Origin: Sorangium aterium
GTDB lineage: Bacteria; Myxococcota_A; Polyangia; Polyangiales; Polyangiaceae
Assembly: GCF_028368935.1 (NCBI RefSeq)
Contig: NZ_JAQNDK010000002.1
Coordinates: 682,001-746,000, forward strand
Direction of reading: 5' to 3'
Length of the DNA: 64,000 nt
The notes below the pieces were generated by a model. The model did not search any database, had not been told where the DNA came from, and worked only from the letters and a program-made list of their open reading frames with translations. Positions 34,624-42,490 of this stretch are shown in pieces (the stretch's first letter is position 1; every line of letters starts with the position of its first letter). A program made the translations under genes and the position numbers.

Positions 34624-34773
34624 AGCGTGGGCCCGCCTGCGCTGGCGCCGAGGCGGGGCTGGGACAACGGGGCTTTAGTACTACAGTTGTACTTACGGCG
34701 GACGAGCGCCACGGCGCGGGTAGTGACAGCGGCACGCCAGCGCCTGATGATGCCGCCGCCACGAGAGCACCGA

Positions 34774-35331
34774 TCACGTTGGAGTCCCGAAGAAATCAAC
34801 AGAAGGGAAGAGAAACCGCAAGGGCGCGAGGGGCGCAAGGGGAAGACAAAGGCTATCTCGCCTCTGGTCCCTTGAGCCCCTCGCGCCCTTGCGGTTTTTC
34901 TCTTTCCCGCATTCCTTGCCCTTGGAGCTTGTTTTCCGGCAGAACGGCCGGGCTTCGCAACTCATTGAATTCAGGCAAATTTCAACCTGTTCGGTGCTCT
35001 CGAGGTAGGCGGCGACGTGGGAAAGCGCCTCGGCGGTCGGGGCCGGGGTCGGCGCGGGCTGGAGGGGAGGCGACGGCGGCGGCTGCGGCGGCGGCGGTGG
35101 CGGGATCTGGCCCTGGGCGTGGCCGCTGGCCTGGCCCTGCGCGCCGGCGCCGGCGTTGCCACCCGCGTTGCCCCCGGCGCTGCCCTGCGCGGGCCTGGGT
35201 GGAGGGCAGTTGGTGCCCCAGCAGAGCTGCGCGCGGGCTTCGGGCGCAGCCGCGAGGAGCGCCGCCACGGCGGCGGCAGAGAAGAGCCTGGCGCGGAGGC
35301 GCCGAAGAGAAGAAGAAGGCGTGGTGTTCAT
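34774..35331 (-). CDS. Secreted Pro/Gly-rich protein, probably truncated
   Basis: The product starts MNTTPSSSLRRLRARLFSAA with a Sec signal cleaved after EARA. It continues LCWGTNCPPP, a Gly/Asn/Ala repeat (GGNAGGNAGAG) and a poly-Pro region, then HVAAYLESTEQ. After about residue 130 the frame runs through the strong inverted repeat at 34805-34908 and becomes Lys/Arg-rich, so the native C-terminus appears replaced. An ATG 11 codons upstream (35364) is also possible. No family was recognised. Confidence 0.5.
   Translation of the reverse strand: MNTTPSSSLRRLRARLFSAAAVAALLAAAPEARAQLCWGTNCPPPRPAQGSAGGNAGGNAGAGAQGQASGHAQGQIPPPPPPQPPPSPPLQPAPTPAPTAEALSHVAAYLESTEQVEICLNSMSCEARPFCRKTSSKGKECGKEKNRKGARGSRDQRRDSLCLPLAPLAPLRFLFPSVDFFGTPT
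34805..34908 (+). terminator. Large stem-loop with T-run
   Basis: The arm GGGAAGAGAAACCGCAAGGG plus CGCGAGGGGC (34805-34834) pairs with 34876-34908 apart from two small indels. The right arm contains GCGGTTTTTCTCTTTCCC, so on the plus strand it looks like a terminator. No plus-strand gene lies just upstream, so it may instead be a mobile palindromic repeat. Confidence 0.5.
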
Positions 35332-35620
35332 GAGGTTCAGCGAGGAAGAACGCGTCTGCTTCATGAATACGCTGCCGACCGCGGAAGCTTACCTCGAAGC
35401 CGCCGCCGCTTCGCCGGCCGCGAGGTCCCGGTCGGCCCGGGCGAGGTGCGAGGCGGTGGTCACGGCAGGATCGCGATGCGCCGAGGTGGGCGTCGGGCGC
35501 AGCTGCGGCCGAGCGCGCTCGCTTCGCCCCACCTCTCCGCCTCGAGCGTGCCAAGGTCTGGACGACGACGTGAGTGAGCGCTCCGTCCCGGAGCTCCTCC
35601 AGCCGACGAGGGCGGCGACC
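35332..35620. other. Spacer before the TetR gene
   Basis: No gene was recognised. A plus-strand frame starting at 35363 (MNTLPTAEAYLEAAAA) shows some protein-like bias but no family resemblance. Confidence 0.3.
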
Positions 35621-36253
35621 TCAGCCAGTCTCGATGCCTCTCAGGTAGGCGCAAAACATGTCGGCCATGGCGTTGGCGTAGGCCTCGATCTCTGCGGGGG
35701 TTCGAGGACTTTCCGAGAAGTGCTTCCCCACCGCGCTCAGCGTCGATGTGATCAGGTCGCCGGCCAAAGCACGCGTCGCTTCGGATACGTTGGGTAGCGC
35801 CTCCTGCATGAAGACCTGGATCGTGCGGTCTCCCGACGCCCTCGCCTCCTGTGCCTCGGGCGCATCGCGATAGAGCGGGGCGGCGTCATTGAGGGCCACG
35901 CGCGCCTCGGCCTCCTCACATTCGGAGCGGATGAAGGCGTGGACCAGGGTGCGCAGTCGTTCAAGCGGAGGTCTCTCGACGTCCTCGAGGATGACGCGCA
36001 GCAGCTCGGTCGTGTCCCGCCATTCGTCGCTCTGGAGCCGGAACAGGAGCGCCGCCTTGTTCGGGAAGTACTGATAGAGCGACCCGACGCTGACGCCAGC
36101 CTTCTCGGCCACCCGCGCCATGGTGAAGCGCTGCGCCCCTTCCTTCGCCAGAACCTGAACTGCGGCCTCCAGAACCGCGGCGACGAGTCCGGTCGAGCGA
36201 GCCTGCTTGGGCTGTTTTCTCGAGGAAATTTGGGGGCTTCGTCGGTCGGGCAT
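35621..36253 (-). CDS. TetR-family transcriptional repressor
   Basis: The 210-aa protein has the TetR HTH: VLAKEGAQRFTMARVAEKAG, then VSVGSLYQYFPNKAALL. A helical ligand-binding domain with a C-terminal MADMFCAYLRGIE stretch follows. The ATG at 36253 is preferred over an upstream in-frame codon because it leaves the GACT-GATT-AGTC palindrome 32 bp upstream. It is divergent from a short ORF and the epimerase and VOC genes, which it probably controls together with itself. Confidence 0.92.
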   Translation of the reverse strand: MPDRRSPQISSRKQPKQARSTGLVAAVLEAAVQVLAKEGAQRFTMARVAEKAGVSVGSLYQYFPNKAALLFRLQSDEWRDTTELLRVILEDVERPPLERLRTLVHAFIRSECEEAEARVALNDAAPLYRDAPEAQEARASGDRTIQVFMQEALPNVSEATRALAGDLITSTLSAVGKHFSESPRTPAEIEAYANAMADMFCAYLRGIETG

Positions 36254-36284
36254 GGCGGGCGGACCCAATGCGAATCGCGAACCT

Positions 36285-36296
36285 GACTGATTAGTC
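36285..36296. promoter_or_regulatory. Probable TetR operator
   Basis: GACT-GATT-AGTC is a perfect 4-bp inverted repeat with a 4-bp centre, flanked by T and G, in the divergent promoter region. Sites of the form TGACTnnnnAGTCA are common TetR targets. Confidence 0.5.
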
Positions 36297-36345
36297 GTAT
36301 TTCTACTCAGGCGCAAGGACGCGCTGACCCCAATCGGAGACCTAC

Positions 36346-36525
36346 ATGACCACCCCGCTCGCGCCCCTGCGATCGATGCTGCGCTCCGGCGTCTTCGCGC
36401 CGACTACATCGAGCGCGATGCCGCCGCCGTACCCGACGTGGCACCAACTGCAATTCGCGTCGCGAAGCCCGCGCCCGGCGTGGACGCGTGGGATGCCGTC
36501 GAACTCGGATGAACCGGGAAACTGA
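36346..36525 (+). CDS. Short ORF (59 aa), unknown
   Basis: The ATG has GGAG seven bases upstream and the frame reads MTTPLAPLRSMLRSGVFAPT to PSNSDEPGN. It is Pro/Ser-rich with no recognised family, just ahead of the epimerase gene with a 23-bp gap. It may be a leader peptide or chance. Confidence 0.35.
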   Translation: MTTPLAPLRSMLRSGVFAPTTSSAMPPPYPTWHQLQFASRSPRPAWTRGMPSNSDEPGN

Positions 36526-36548
36526 AGCACAAACAAGGAGAAGGAATC

Positions 36549-37442
36549 ATGCGCGTCTTCATTACAGGAGCCTCTGGATTCGTCGGGTCCGCGGTCGTTC
36601 GCGAGTTCATTTCGGCTGGCCACGACGTCGTGGGGCTTGCTCGTTCGGACTCCGCGGCGAAGGTCATCGCCGACACCGGCGCCGTCGTGTACCGCGGGGA
36701 CCTCGAGAGGGTTGAGAGCCTGGAGCGCGGCGCCTCCGAGGCCGACGCCATCATCCACACCGGATTCAATCATGACTTCTCGAAGTTCAAGGCGAGCTGC
36801 GAGGCCGATCGGAAGGTGATCGATGCGCTCGGGTCGGCGCTCGCTCGCTCGGAGCGACCGCTGATCGTCACGTCGGCGATCGGCGTGCTTCCCCCTGGAA
36901 GCGTCGTCACTGAACAGACCATGCCACTCTCGCCGAGCCCCAATCCGCGCGCAGCGACCGAAGAGGCGGTGCGCGCGCTGATCGACCGTGGGGTGAACGT
37001 CTCCGTCGTCCGCCTCCCGCCGTCGACGCACGGCGAAGGTGACCACGGCTTCGTTCCGATGTTGATCAAGATCGCCCGCGACCAAGGGGCCTCAGCCTAC
37101 ATCGGCGAGGGGCTCAATCGATGGCCGGCCGTGCATCGGTTCGACGCGGCGAAGGTCTACCGCCTCGCGGCCGAGCGGGCGACGCGGGGGGTCTACTACC
37201 ACGCGGTCGCGGAGGAGGGCGTGCCGTTCCGACAGATCGCGGAGGTTATCGGCCGACGCTTGAAGGTGCCCGTCGTCTCCAGGAGCCAGGACGAGGCCGC
37301 CGCTCACTTCACCTCGTTCTTCGCGCATTTCGTCGCGATGAACGTGACGGCATCGAGCAAGCAGACGCAGGAACAGCTGCAGTGGCGACCGACGCTGCCG
37401 GGCCTGATCGCGGATCTCGACCGGCCTCACTACTTCGCGTGA
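36549..37442 (+). CDS. NAD(P)-dependent epimerase/extended SDR
   Basis: This 297-aa enzyme has the Rossmann loop ITGASGFVGSAVVREF, the strand VVGLARSD, a TSAIG motif in the position of the SDR catalytic Ser, and a C-terminal VHRFDAAKVYRLA region typical of the NAD-dependent epimerase/dehydratase family. The Tyr-x3-Lys pair is not evident, as in several atypical members, so activity may differ. A strong AAGGAGAAGGAATC site precedes the ATG at 36549. It lies downstream of the TetR operator, followed by a VOC protein gene, suggesting detoxification or a small-molecule conversion. Confidence 0.88.
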   Translation: MRVFITGASGFVGSAVVREFISAGHDVVGLARSDSAAKVIADTGAVVYRGDLERVESLERGASEADAIIHTGFNHDFSKFKASCEADRKVIDALGSALARSERPLIVTSAIGVLPPGSVVTEQTMPLSPSPNPRAATEEAVRALIDRGVNVSVVRLPPSTHGEGDHGFVPMLIKIARDQGASAYIGEGLNRWPAVHRFDAAKVYRLAAERATRGVYYHAVAEEGVPFRQIAEVIGRRLKVPVVSRSQDEAAAHFTSFFAHFVAMNVTASSKQTQEQLQWRPTLPGLIADLDRPHYFA

Positions 37443-37570
37443 GGGCTCATGACGAACGTGATGATCGACGACCTCGTTCGATGCAACATGACGAATCAGT
37501 CGCACTCTGATCTTGTGACGCGAAAGGCTCGACTTCAGGCCGAAGACGTTTCGCGCCTGCGGAGGACACG

Positions 37571-37978
37571 ATGAATCTCCAGTTCAGGATGAAATTTAAC
37601 CACATGAGCTTCCCCACCGTGGACGTCACGACGGAGGCGAAGTTCTTCGAGGAGCATTTCGGCGCGACGATCGAGTTCGTCGACACCGCCACCGGAAACG
37701 CTCTCCTGAAGCACGGGGGGACCGACATCGTACTGGAAGCCATGAAGGACGCGGTCCCTTGGCACAGGGACTTCCACTTCGGGTTCGAGCTCGAGACCAA
37801 GCGCGAAGTCGACGCTCTCCACGAGGAATTGAAGCGCGTTGGCGTGAAGCTCGAAACCGAAGTGTTCAACCGAGTGGGACGCGGCTCGCGTTTCTTCGGA
37901 CGGACGCCGGGCGGCGTTCAGTTCGAGATCAACACGCGGGAAGACATGGATTCGAAATGGGACGCTAACAAGAAGTGA
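37571..37978 (+). CDS. VOC-family (glyoxalase-like) protein
   Basis: The 135-aa protein has the paired beta-alpha-beta-beta-beta modules of the vicinal oxygen chelate fold: FNHMSFPTVDVTTEAKFFEE with a potential metal His, FHFGFELETKREVDALHEEL, and GSRFFGRTPGGVQFEI with a C-terminal Glu ligand. VOC proteins include glyoxalases, dioxygenases and resistance proteins; the substrate is unknown. GGAGGACACG precedes the ATG. It follows the epimerase gene by 128 bp and is probably in the same TetR-controlled group. Confidence 0.88.
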   Translation: MNLQFRMKFNHMSFPTVDVTTEAKFFEEHFGATIEFVDTATGNALLKHGGTDIVLEAMKDAVPWHRDFHFGFELETKREVDALHEELKRVGVKLETEVFNRVGRGSRFFGRTPGGVQFEINTREDMDSKWDANKK

Positions 37979-38095
37979 AATGGACCCCCGCGTACTTCAC
38001 GGTGTGGATCCTTCCCGCCCTTGACGTCGCGAACGAGGAGCTCGTGGCGCTCCAGGTCGAGGTCCTTCACGCCGCGCCGGCCCCCCCGCCGGCCC

Positions 38096-38361
38096 TCAGC
38101 CGAAGGCCTCGGTGACGATCCGGCCGACCTCGGCGTGCGCGGCGTTCCGCGCGTCGGCGCTCGCCGACGGCGCCTTGATGAAGCTCGCGATGACGATCGG
38201 CGCGCGCGACGGAGGCCATGCGACGGCGACGTCGTTCGCGGCGCCGTTCTCGCCCGTCCCGGTCTTGTCGCCGACGACCCAGTCTTTCGGCAGGCCCGCC
38301 CGGAGACGGGCGAGGCCGGTGGTCGACCGGACCATCCACCCCACGAGGCGCGCGCGCGAAG
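38096..38361 (-). pseudogene. Class A beta-lactamase, 3' fragment
   Basis: The minus-strand frame reads RLVGWMVRSTTGLARLRAGL, then PKDWVVGDKTGTGENGAAND, VAVAWPPSRAPIVIASFIK and ends EVGRIVTEAFG. This holds the KTG box (motif III) and the last third of a class A beta-lactamase. The SxxK and SDN motifs and the signal peptide are missing: the gene is cut at about 38361 by the IS91-type end repeat. It cannot be functional. Confidence 0.85.
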
Positions 38362-38835
38362 GCGCGTAGGTAAAAGAAGCCGGATCGCAGCGCGAGCGCG
38401 TAGGTAAAAGAAGCCGGATCGCAGCGCGAAGAAGTGTAGCGCAGCAAATTGAAAGGGTGGGACCGCGAGCGTCGTGATGGCTCGGTCCTGGGTCGAAAGA
38501 GCGTGGTCCGGGCGGCGCCGAGCGCGCTACGGGGCGCATCGGCGTGCCGTGGGCACACGAGTCCGCCCGGGCGTTGGTCTGGCCCGGGAGGCGCGTCGCG
38601 AGACGCTATGCGGCGTCACCGGGCGCCTTGCGGCGCAGAACGGTGCTCTTCCAGTACGGCGGTTGCCGCGTCGGCGCTGGGAGAGCGTGCTGGAACATCG
38701 GTCGGCTCGCCGAGCGCGGAGAGAAAGCGGGTGATGTTCCTTGGCTCGGTCACCAGGGCGACGAGCTTCACCCGCCCCTTGCAAGCTGGGCACTTGAGGA
38801 CATCGATCCCACGTCCGTAACCAGCCGGTACCGCC
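38362..38835 (-). mobile_element. IS91-type 3' end with transposase tail, copy 3 of 3
   Basis: This is the longest copy. Its outer 34 bp are duplicated in tandem (38362-38395 and 38396-38429), 38396-38712 matches 30617-30926, and it alone continues into more transposase sequence to about 38835. The outer edge abuts the beta-lactamase fragment. Confidence 0.75.
38616..38835 (-). pseudogene. IS91-type transposase C-terminal fragment
   Basis: On the minus strand the frame reads GIDVLKCPACKGRVKLVALV, then TEPRNITRFLSALGEPTDV and ends APQGAR. This is the zinc-like C-terminal domain of IS91/IS801-type transposases, different from the intact copy at 21539 (FDALRCPRCERRMRV). The rest is missing at this site. 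Confidence 0.75.
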
Positions 38836-38951
38836 GCCGCCTGTTACCCATCCTCGTCCTCCCGAGTCTCCTCCTTGTCCGTCGACGCTCGCCGCGCCCA
38901 TCGTCGCGGTGGCTCGCCTGTTGGAACTGACGCGCGGGTTGAGACTGCGGG

Positions 38952-39119
38952 ATGGGAACAACCCGTCCGAACCCGCCGCTGCCCCCTCCGCCGAGCTGGG
39001 ACAGCCTCTCGCCGACCCGTCGAAGCAGGCTCCTCGCGCTTCTCGACGCGATGGTGGTCCAAGCGCTGCGCGCGCCCCCGCACGCCGCGGAGGTGAAGGA
39101 TGAACGCCGGCAGCGCTGA
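38952..39119 (+). CDS. Small ORF overlapping the serine recombinase start
   Basis: The 55-aa frame reads MGTTRPNPPLPPPSWDSLSP, then TRRSRLLALLDAMVVQALRA and ends KDERRQR, a plausible helical mini-protein. It overlaps the recombinase gene by 20 bp, suggesting translational coupling. Function is unknown. Confidence 0.45.
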   Translation: MGTTRPNPPLPPPPSWDSLSPTRRSRLLALLDAMVVQALRAPPHAAEVKDERRQR

Positions 39120-41214
39120 GCGGCGCGACGGGGGCCCCGTTACCTCGTCCAAGATCACACCGCGCCATCTCGATCGGCTCGCGATTGTGTACGTCCGGCA
39201 GTCGCACGCCATCCAGCTCATCAAGAACCCGGAGTCGACGCGCGTGCAATACAGCCTCACCGAGCACGCGGTGGGTCTTGGCTGGTCGCGCGAGCGCGTG
39301 CTCGTCATCGACGAGGACCAGGCGCATACGGCGACGACCTCCGAGGGGCGTCTCGGCTTTCAGCGCCTGGTCGCCGAAGTCGGTCTGGGTCACGTCGGTA
39401 TCATCGTCGGCTTCCAGATGTCGCGCCTGGCGCGCAGTTGCAGCGATTGGTACCAGCTGATCGATGCCTGCGCGCTCTTCGGGACGCTGCTGGGCGACTT
39501 CGACGGCATCTACGACCCGGCCATCTACAACGACCGGCTCCTACTCGGGCTCAAGGGCACGATCAGCGAGGCCGAACTCTACCTCATCAAGCAGCGAATG
39601 CATTCTGCCAAGCTCGCCAAGGCTCAGCGCGGTGAGCTCGGGATGCTCCGGCCGATCGGCTACGTCACCCGCGCTTCAGGCGAGGTCGTCAAGGATCCCG
39701 ACGAGCAGGCACGCCACGTCATCGAGCTGCTCTTCGAGCAATTCCAGCGCCGCGGCACCATCCAAGGCGTGCTCTGCTACCTGCTCGAGCACGACCTGAA
39801 GCTGCCAGTCCGGATCATGTCGGGTCCGGACAAAGGAGAGCTCCGCTGGTCTCGTCCTAGCCGCAGCACGTTGCAGCAGGTGTTCATCAACCCGGCTTAT
39901 GCGGGTGCCTACGTCTATGGGCGGCGCTCGAAGGAGCCGCGCGCCAAGCTGCCGGGTCACCCCGCAACCCGGCGCAGGGACGCACAGGCGTGGGCCGTAT
40001 GTCTGCGCGACAAGATCCCGGCCTATATCTCGTGGGAGCAATACGAGCAGAACCAGCGCCAGCTGGAGCTCAACGACAACGCCACGCGCGGCGTCCCGCG
40101 CGAGGGGGCGACGCTTCTGGCTGGTCTCGTGCTCTGCGGTCGCTGTGGTCACCGCATGCAGGTGTCCTACAATGGCGGCTACGCGCGGTACGCCTGCGTG
40201 TATGACGCAAGGCACTTTGCAACGCCCCTGTGCCAGTCGCTCGCAGCGCGTCCAGTCGATGAGGTCGTCGAGGCGCTGGTGCTCCGCGCCCTCGCGCCCT
40301 CGGCGCTGGAGCTGAGCTTGGCGGTGGCGTCGGATCTGGAGCAGGAGCGCGCCCGCGAAGAGAAGCTGTGGCAGCAGCGGCTAGAGCGCGCTCACTACGA
40401 CGTCGAACGCGCGCGCCGCCAGTACGACGCAGTCGAGCCCGAGAACCGCCTCGTCGCGCGCACGCTCGAACGAGCGCTCGAGGAGCGACTCGGCGCCGAG
40501 CAGAAGCTGAGGGAACAGTACCATCGCGTCTGCGCGACGCGCCCCGTCACGCTGACCGACGCGGAGCGCTCGGCGATCCGCGCACTGGCGACGGAGCTGC
40601 CGAAGCTCTGGAACAGCCCCACGACGACCAACGAGCAACGCAAGGACGTGGTCCGCCAGCTCCTGGACGAGGCGCGTGTGACCGTCGAAGGCGAAAGTGA
40701 GCGAGTCGAGCTGACCTTGCGCTGGGCGGGTGGCCATGAGACCACAACGACGCTGACGCGACCCGTCGCCAAGTTGTCGCAGCTGAGCTATCATGACGAC
40801 CTGACGCGACGTGCAGCGCAGTTGCAGCGCGATGGGGAGTCGCTACAGCAGATCGCCGACTCGCTCAACGCGGAGGGGTGGCGCCCCGCGAAGCAGTGCG
40901 AGACCTTCAGCAGGAGCATGGTCAGGGGCCTGCTCCCGTCGCACGGCACGACGCCTCCCCAGCGATCGATCATGGAGAGGGTCAAGCTGAAGACGAACGA
41001 GTGGACGATGCAAGCGCTCGCCGCTCGGCTTCACATGCCGCGCGTGACCCTGCACTGCTGGCGCAAGCGCGGCTGGATTCGGGCACGCTGGGTGCCGATT
41101 CCTCGTCCGGTAGGGGCATGGATCATCTGGGCCGACGACGAGGAACTCGAGCGGCTGGCAGCGCGGCGCAGGCCATCGCGCAAGCGCTGGCCGCGGCGGC
41201 CGCAGGCTGCCTGA
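39100..41214 (+). CDS. Large serine recombinase
   Basis: The 704-aa protein has a resolvase catalytic domain (about 25-180) with the nucleophile Ser35 in YVRQSHAIQ and the Arg-rich VGFQMSRLARS. A recombinase domain (about 190-340, with PIGYVTRASGEVVKDPDEQA) follows, then a zinc ribbon with CGRCGHRM (two Cys) and a second pair in YACVYDARHFATPLCQS. A long coiled coil (ERARREEKLWQQRLERAHY-like) and C-terminal HTH regions (QQIADSLNAEGWRPA, MQALAARLHMPRVTLHCWRK) complete it. Such enzymes integrate or excise transposons and phages at specific sites. The start at 39100 has GAGGTGAAGG upstream. It is an intact gene inside IS91-type debris; the element's own att ends were not located. Confidence 0.92.
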   Translation: MNAGSAERRDGGPVTSSKITPRHLDRLAIVYVRQSHAIQLIKNPESTRVQYSLTEHAVGLGWSRERVLVIDEDQAHTATTSEGRLGFQRLVAEVGLGHVGIIVGFQMSRLARSCSDWYQLIDACALFGTLLGDFDGIYDPAIYNDRLLLGLKGTISEAELYLIKQRMHSAKLAKAQRGELGMLRPIGYVTRASGEVVKDPDEQARHVIELLFEQFQRRGTIQGVLCYLLEHDLKLPVRIMSGPDKGELRWSRPSRSTLQQVFINPAYAGAYVYGRRSKEPRAKLPGHPATRRRDAQAWAVCLRDKIPAYISWEQYEQNQRQLELNDNATRGVPREGATLLAGLVLCGRCGHRMQVSYNGGYARYACVYDARHFATPLCQSLAARPVDEVVEALVLRALAPSALELSLAVASDLEQERAREEKLWQQRLERAHYDVERARRQYDAVEPENRLVARTLERALEERLGAEQKLREQYHRVCATRPVTLTDAERSAIRALATELPKLWNSPTTTNEQRKDVVRQLLDEARVTVEGESERVELTLRWAGGHETTTTLTRPVAKLSQLSYHDDLTRRAAQLQRDGESLQQIADSLNAEGWRPAKQCETFSRSMVRGLLPSHGTTPPQRSIMERVKLKTNEWTMQALAARLHMPRVTLHCWRKRGWIRARWVPIPRPVGAWIIWADDEELERLAARRRPSRKRWPRRPQAA

Positions 41215-41287
41215 CCCAGCGAGCCGCGGCGACGGCGGGACGGCGTGCTCTTGCACGAGGAGCGCGCCGTTCTGACGTCAGGCGGTG

Positions 41288-41830
41288 CTAAAGTGCCACC
41301 GTTGCTGCTGGCCCGTCGCGATGGATGCGGCCGGGCTCAACAGCAGGAGTTAACAGGCCCGTCACTTGGGGTGCACCATGGCCAGTAGATCTCGATCGCA
41401 CATGTGCGGCGCAAGAGCTCGGCGCGGTTTGTCGACCGCGAAGGCGTGCTCGAGCGAGAGCGGCACCAGGCCGTCCTGCGTCTTCGTGATGAGCGCCGTC
41501 GAGGAAGACCACATGTAGATGCGGATTGAGCCGCATATCGCCGGACGTGCATTGCACGACCGTCATCGCGCCGCTCTTGACCGCGCCACACGCGCCTCGG
41601 CGCGCGGCGCGCTCTCGACGAAGATGCGGGTCAGCACGCCGGAGCAGCCCGCAGTCGAGGTAGGCTTCGAGCTCCTTCTTCGCGTGCTTGGGTATCCGGA
41701 CGGCGATGGTGCCGTCGTCGATGGCCCCGTACAGCGCCTCCACGTTGGCGTGCTTCGACACCCGAGAACGTCGGGGGCTCACCCCCGAGGCCCTGCATCC
41801 ATGCTTTCCTTCGCGCGCACCATGGATTAA
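41288..41830 (-). pseudogene. IS91-type transposase N-terminal and HUH fragment
   Basis: The minus strand reads KHANVEALYGAIDDGTIAVR and KHAKKELEAYLDCGLL, then, after a deletion and frame disturbance, AMTVVQCTSGDMRLNPHLHV and VFLDGAHHEDAG, which contains the HUH motif. The zinc-binding segment is deleted and the C-terminal half absent. Same orientation as the C-terminal fragment at 38616-38835 on the other side of the serine recombinase. Confidence 0.7.
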
Positions 41831-41882
41831 CGTCACGCCCGGTAATCCTGCGTGAGGACTCCTGAAGGGAAAGGCGATTTCC

Positions 41883-42362
41883 ATGGACTCTGGGCAACTT
41901 GCAGCGAGGTGGTTCTACAAGAGGTACTATGGGTTCAGGACCATACCCCCGCCCGACGGGCAAGCGGCGCATGGACGTGCGCTGCTCTGCTGTGCAAACG
42001 GCGACGGCACGCTGTCCGAAGCAGAGCGCGACTGGGTGTTGGGGTACAGCGCCGCCAAGGGCTATGATGCGAGCCTGGTCGAGGAGCTCAAGCACTATCC
42101 TGCCAACGAGGACATCGTTGCGCTCGTGACGAGCCACCCCGCGCTGAACAGTAATCGCCTGTGCCTGGTGCACGACGCCCTGTGCGCTTGCCTGGCCGAC
42201 GGCGAGCTTACGGACGGCGAGTGGAAGACAGTGCTCAGAATGGCGGCCAAGCTGGATGTCGCGGAAGACCAGGTGATCGCGATCCGCGACGCGATCGCCG
42301 CAGAGACCAACGCAAGAGAGGCCCGGATCAAGCTGATCTACCCCAACCAGATACCCTTCTGA
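41883..42362 (+). CDS. TerB-like domain protein
   Basis: This 159-aa, mostly helical protein has the TerB/DjlA-type pattern: an acidic loop LLCCANGDGTLSEAERDWVL and later a second, HDALCACLADGELTDGEWK, each with Asp/Glu ligands that could bind a divalent metal. Related domains occur in tellurite-resistance and stress proteins and in phage-defence contexts. It is isolated, without other ter genes, just right of the transposase debris. The start ATG at 41883 follows GGGAAAGGCG. It appears intact. Confidence 0.75.
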   Translation: MDSGQLAARWFYKRYYGFRTIPPPDGQAAHGRALLCCANGDGTLSEAERDWVLGYSAAKGYDASLVEELKHYPANEDIVALVTSHPALNSNRLCLVHDALCACLADGELTDGEWKTVLRMAAKLDVAEDQVIAIRDAIAAETNAREARIKLIYPNQIPF

Positions 42363-42371
42363 TCGACGGCC

Positions 42372-42490
42372 CACCCATCAAGCGCGCCGCGCCTTTGGAG
42401 CCGCGCGAGCGTATCGTCGATGTCCTCCACCGTGAACATGACGCGTAGGTAGCCGAGGGCGTTCACTGGGGCCCAGGTGGCGGGAGCCGC
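42372..42490 (-). pseudogene. VOC-family protein fragment
   Basis: The minus-strand frame reads VNALGYLRVMFTVEDIDDTL, then ARLQRRGARLMGG, one beta-alpha unit of a glyoxalase-like protein. Neither the first module nor the metal ligands are present, so it is a remnant. Confidence 0.5.
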
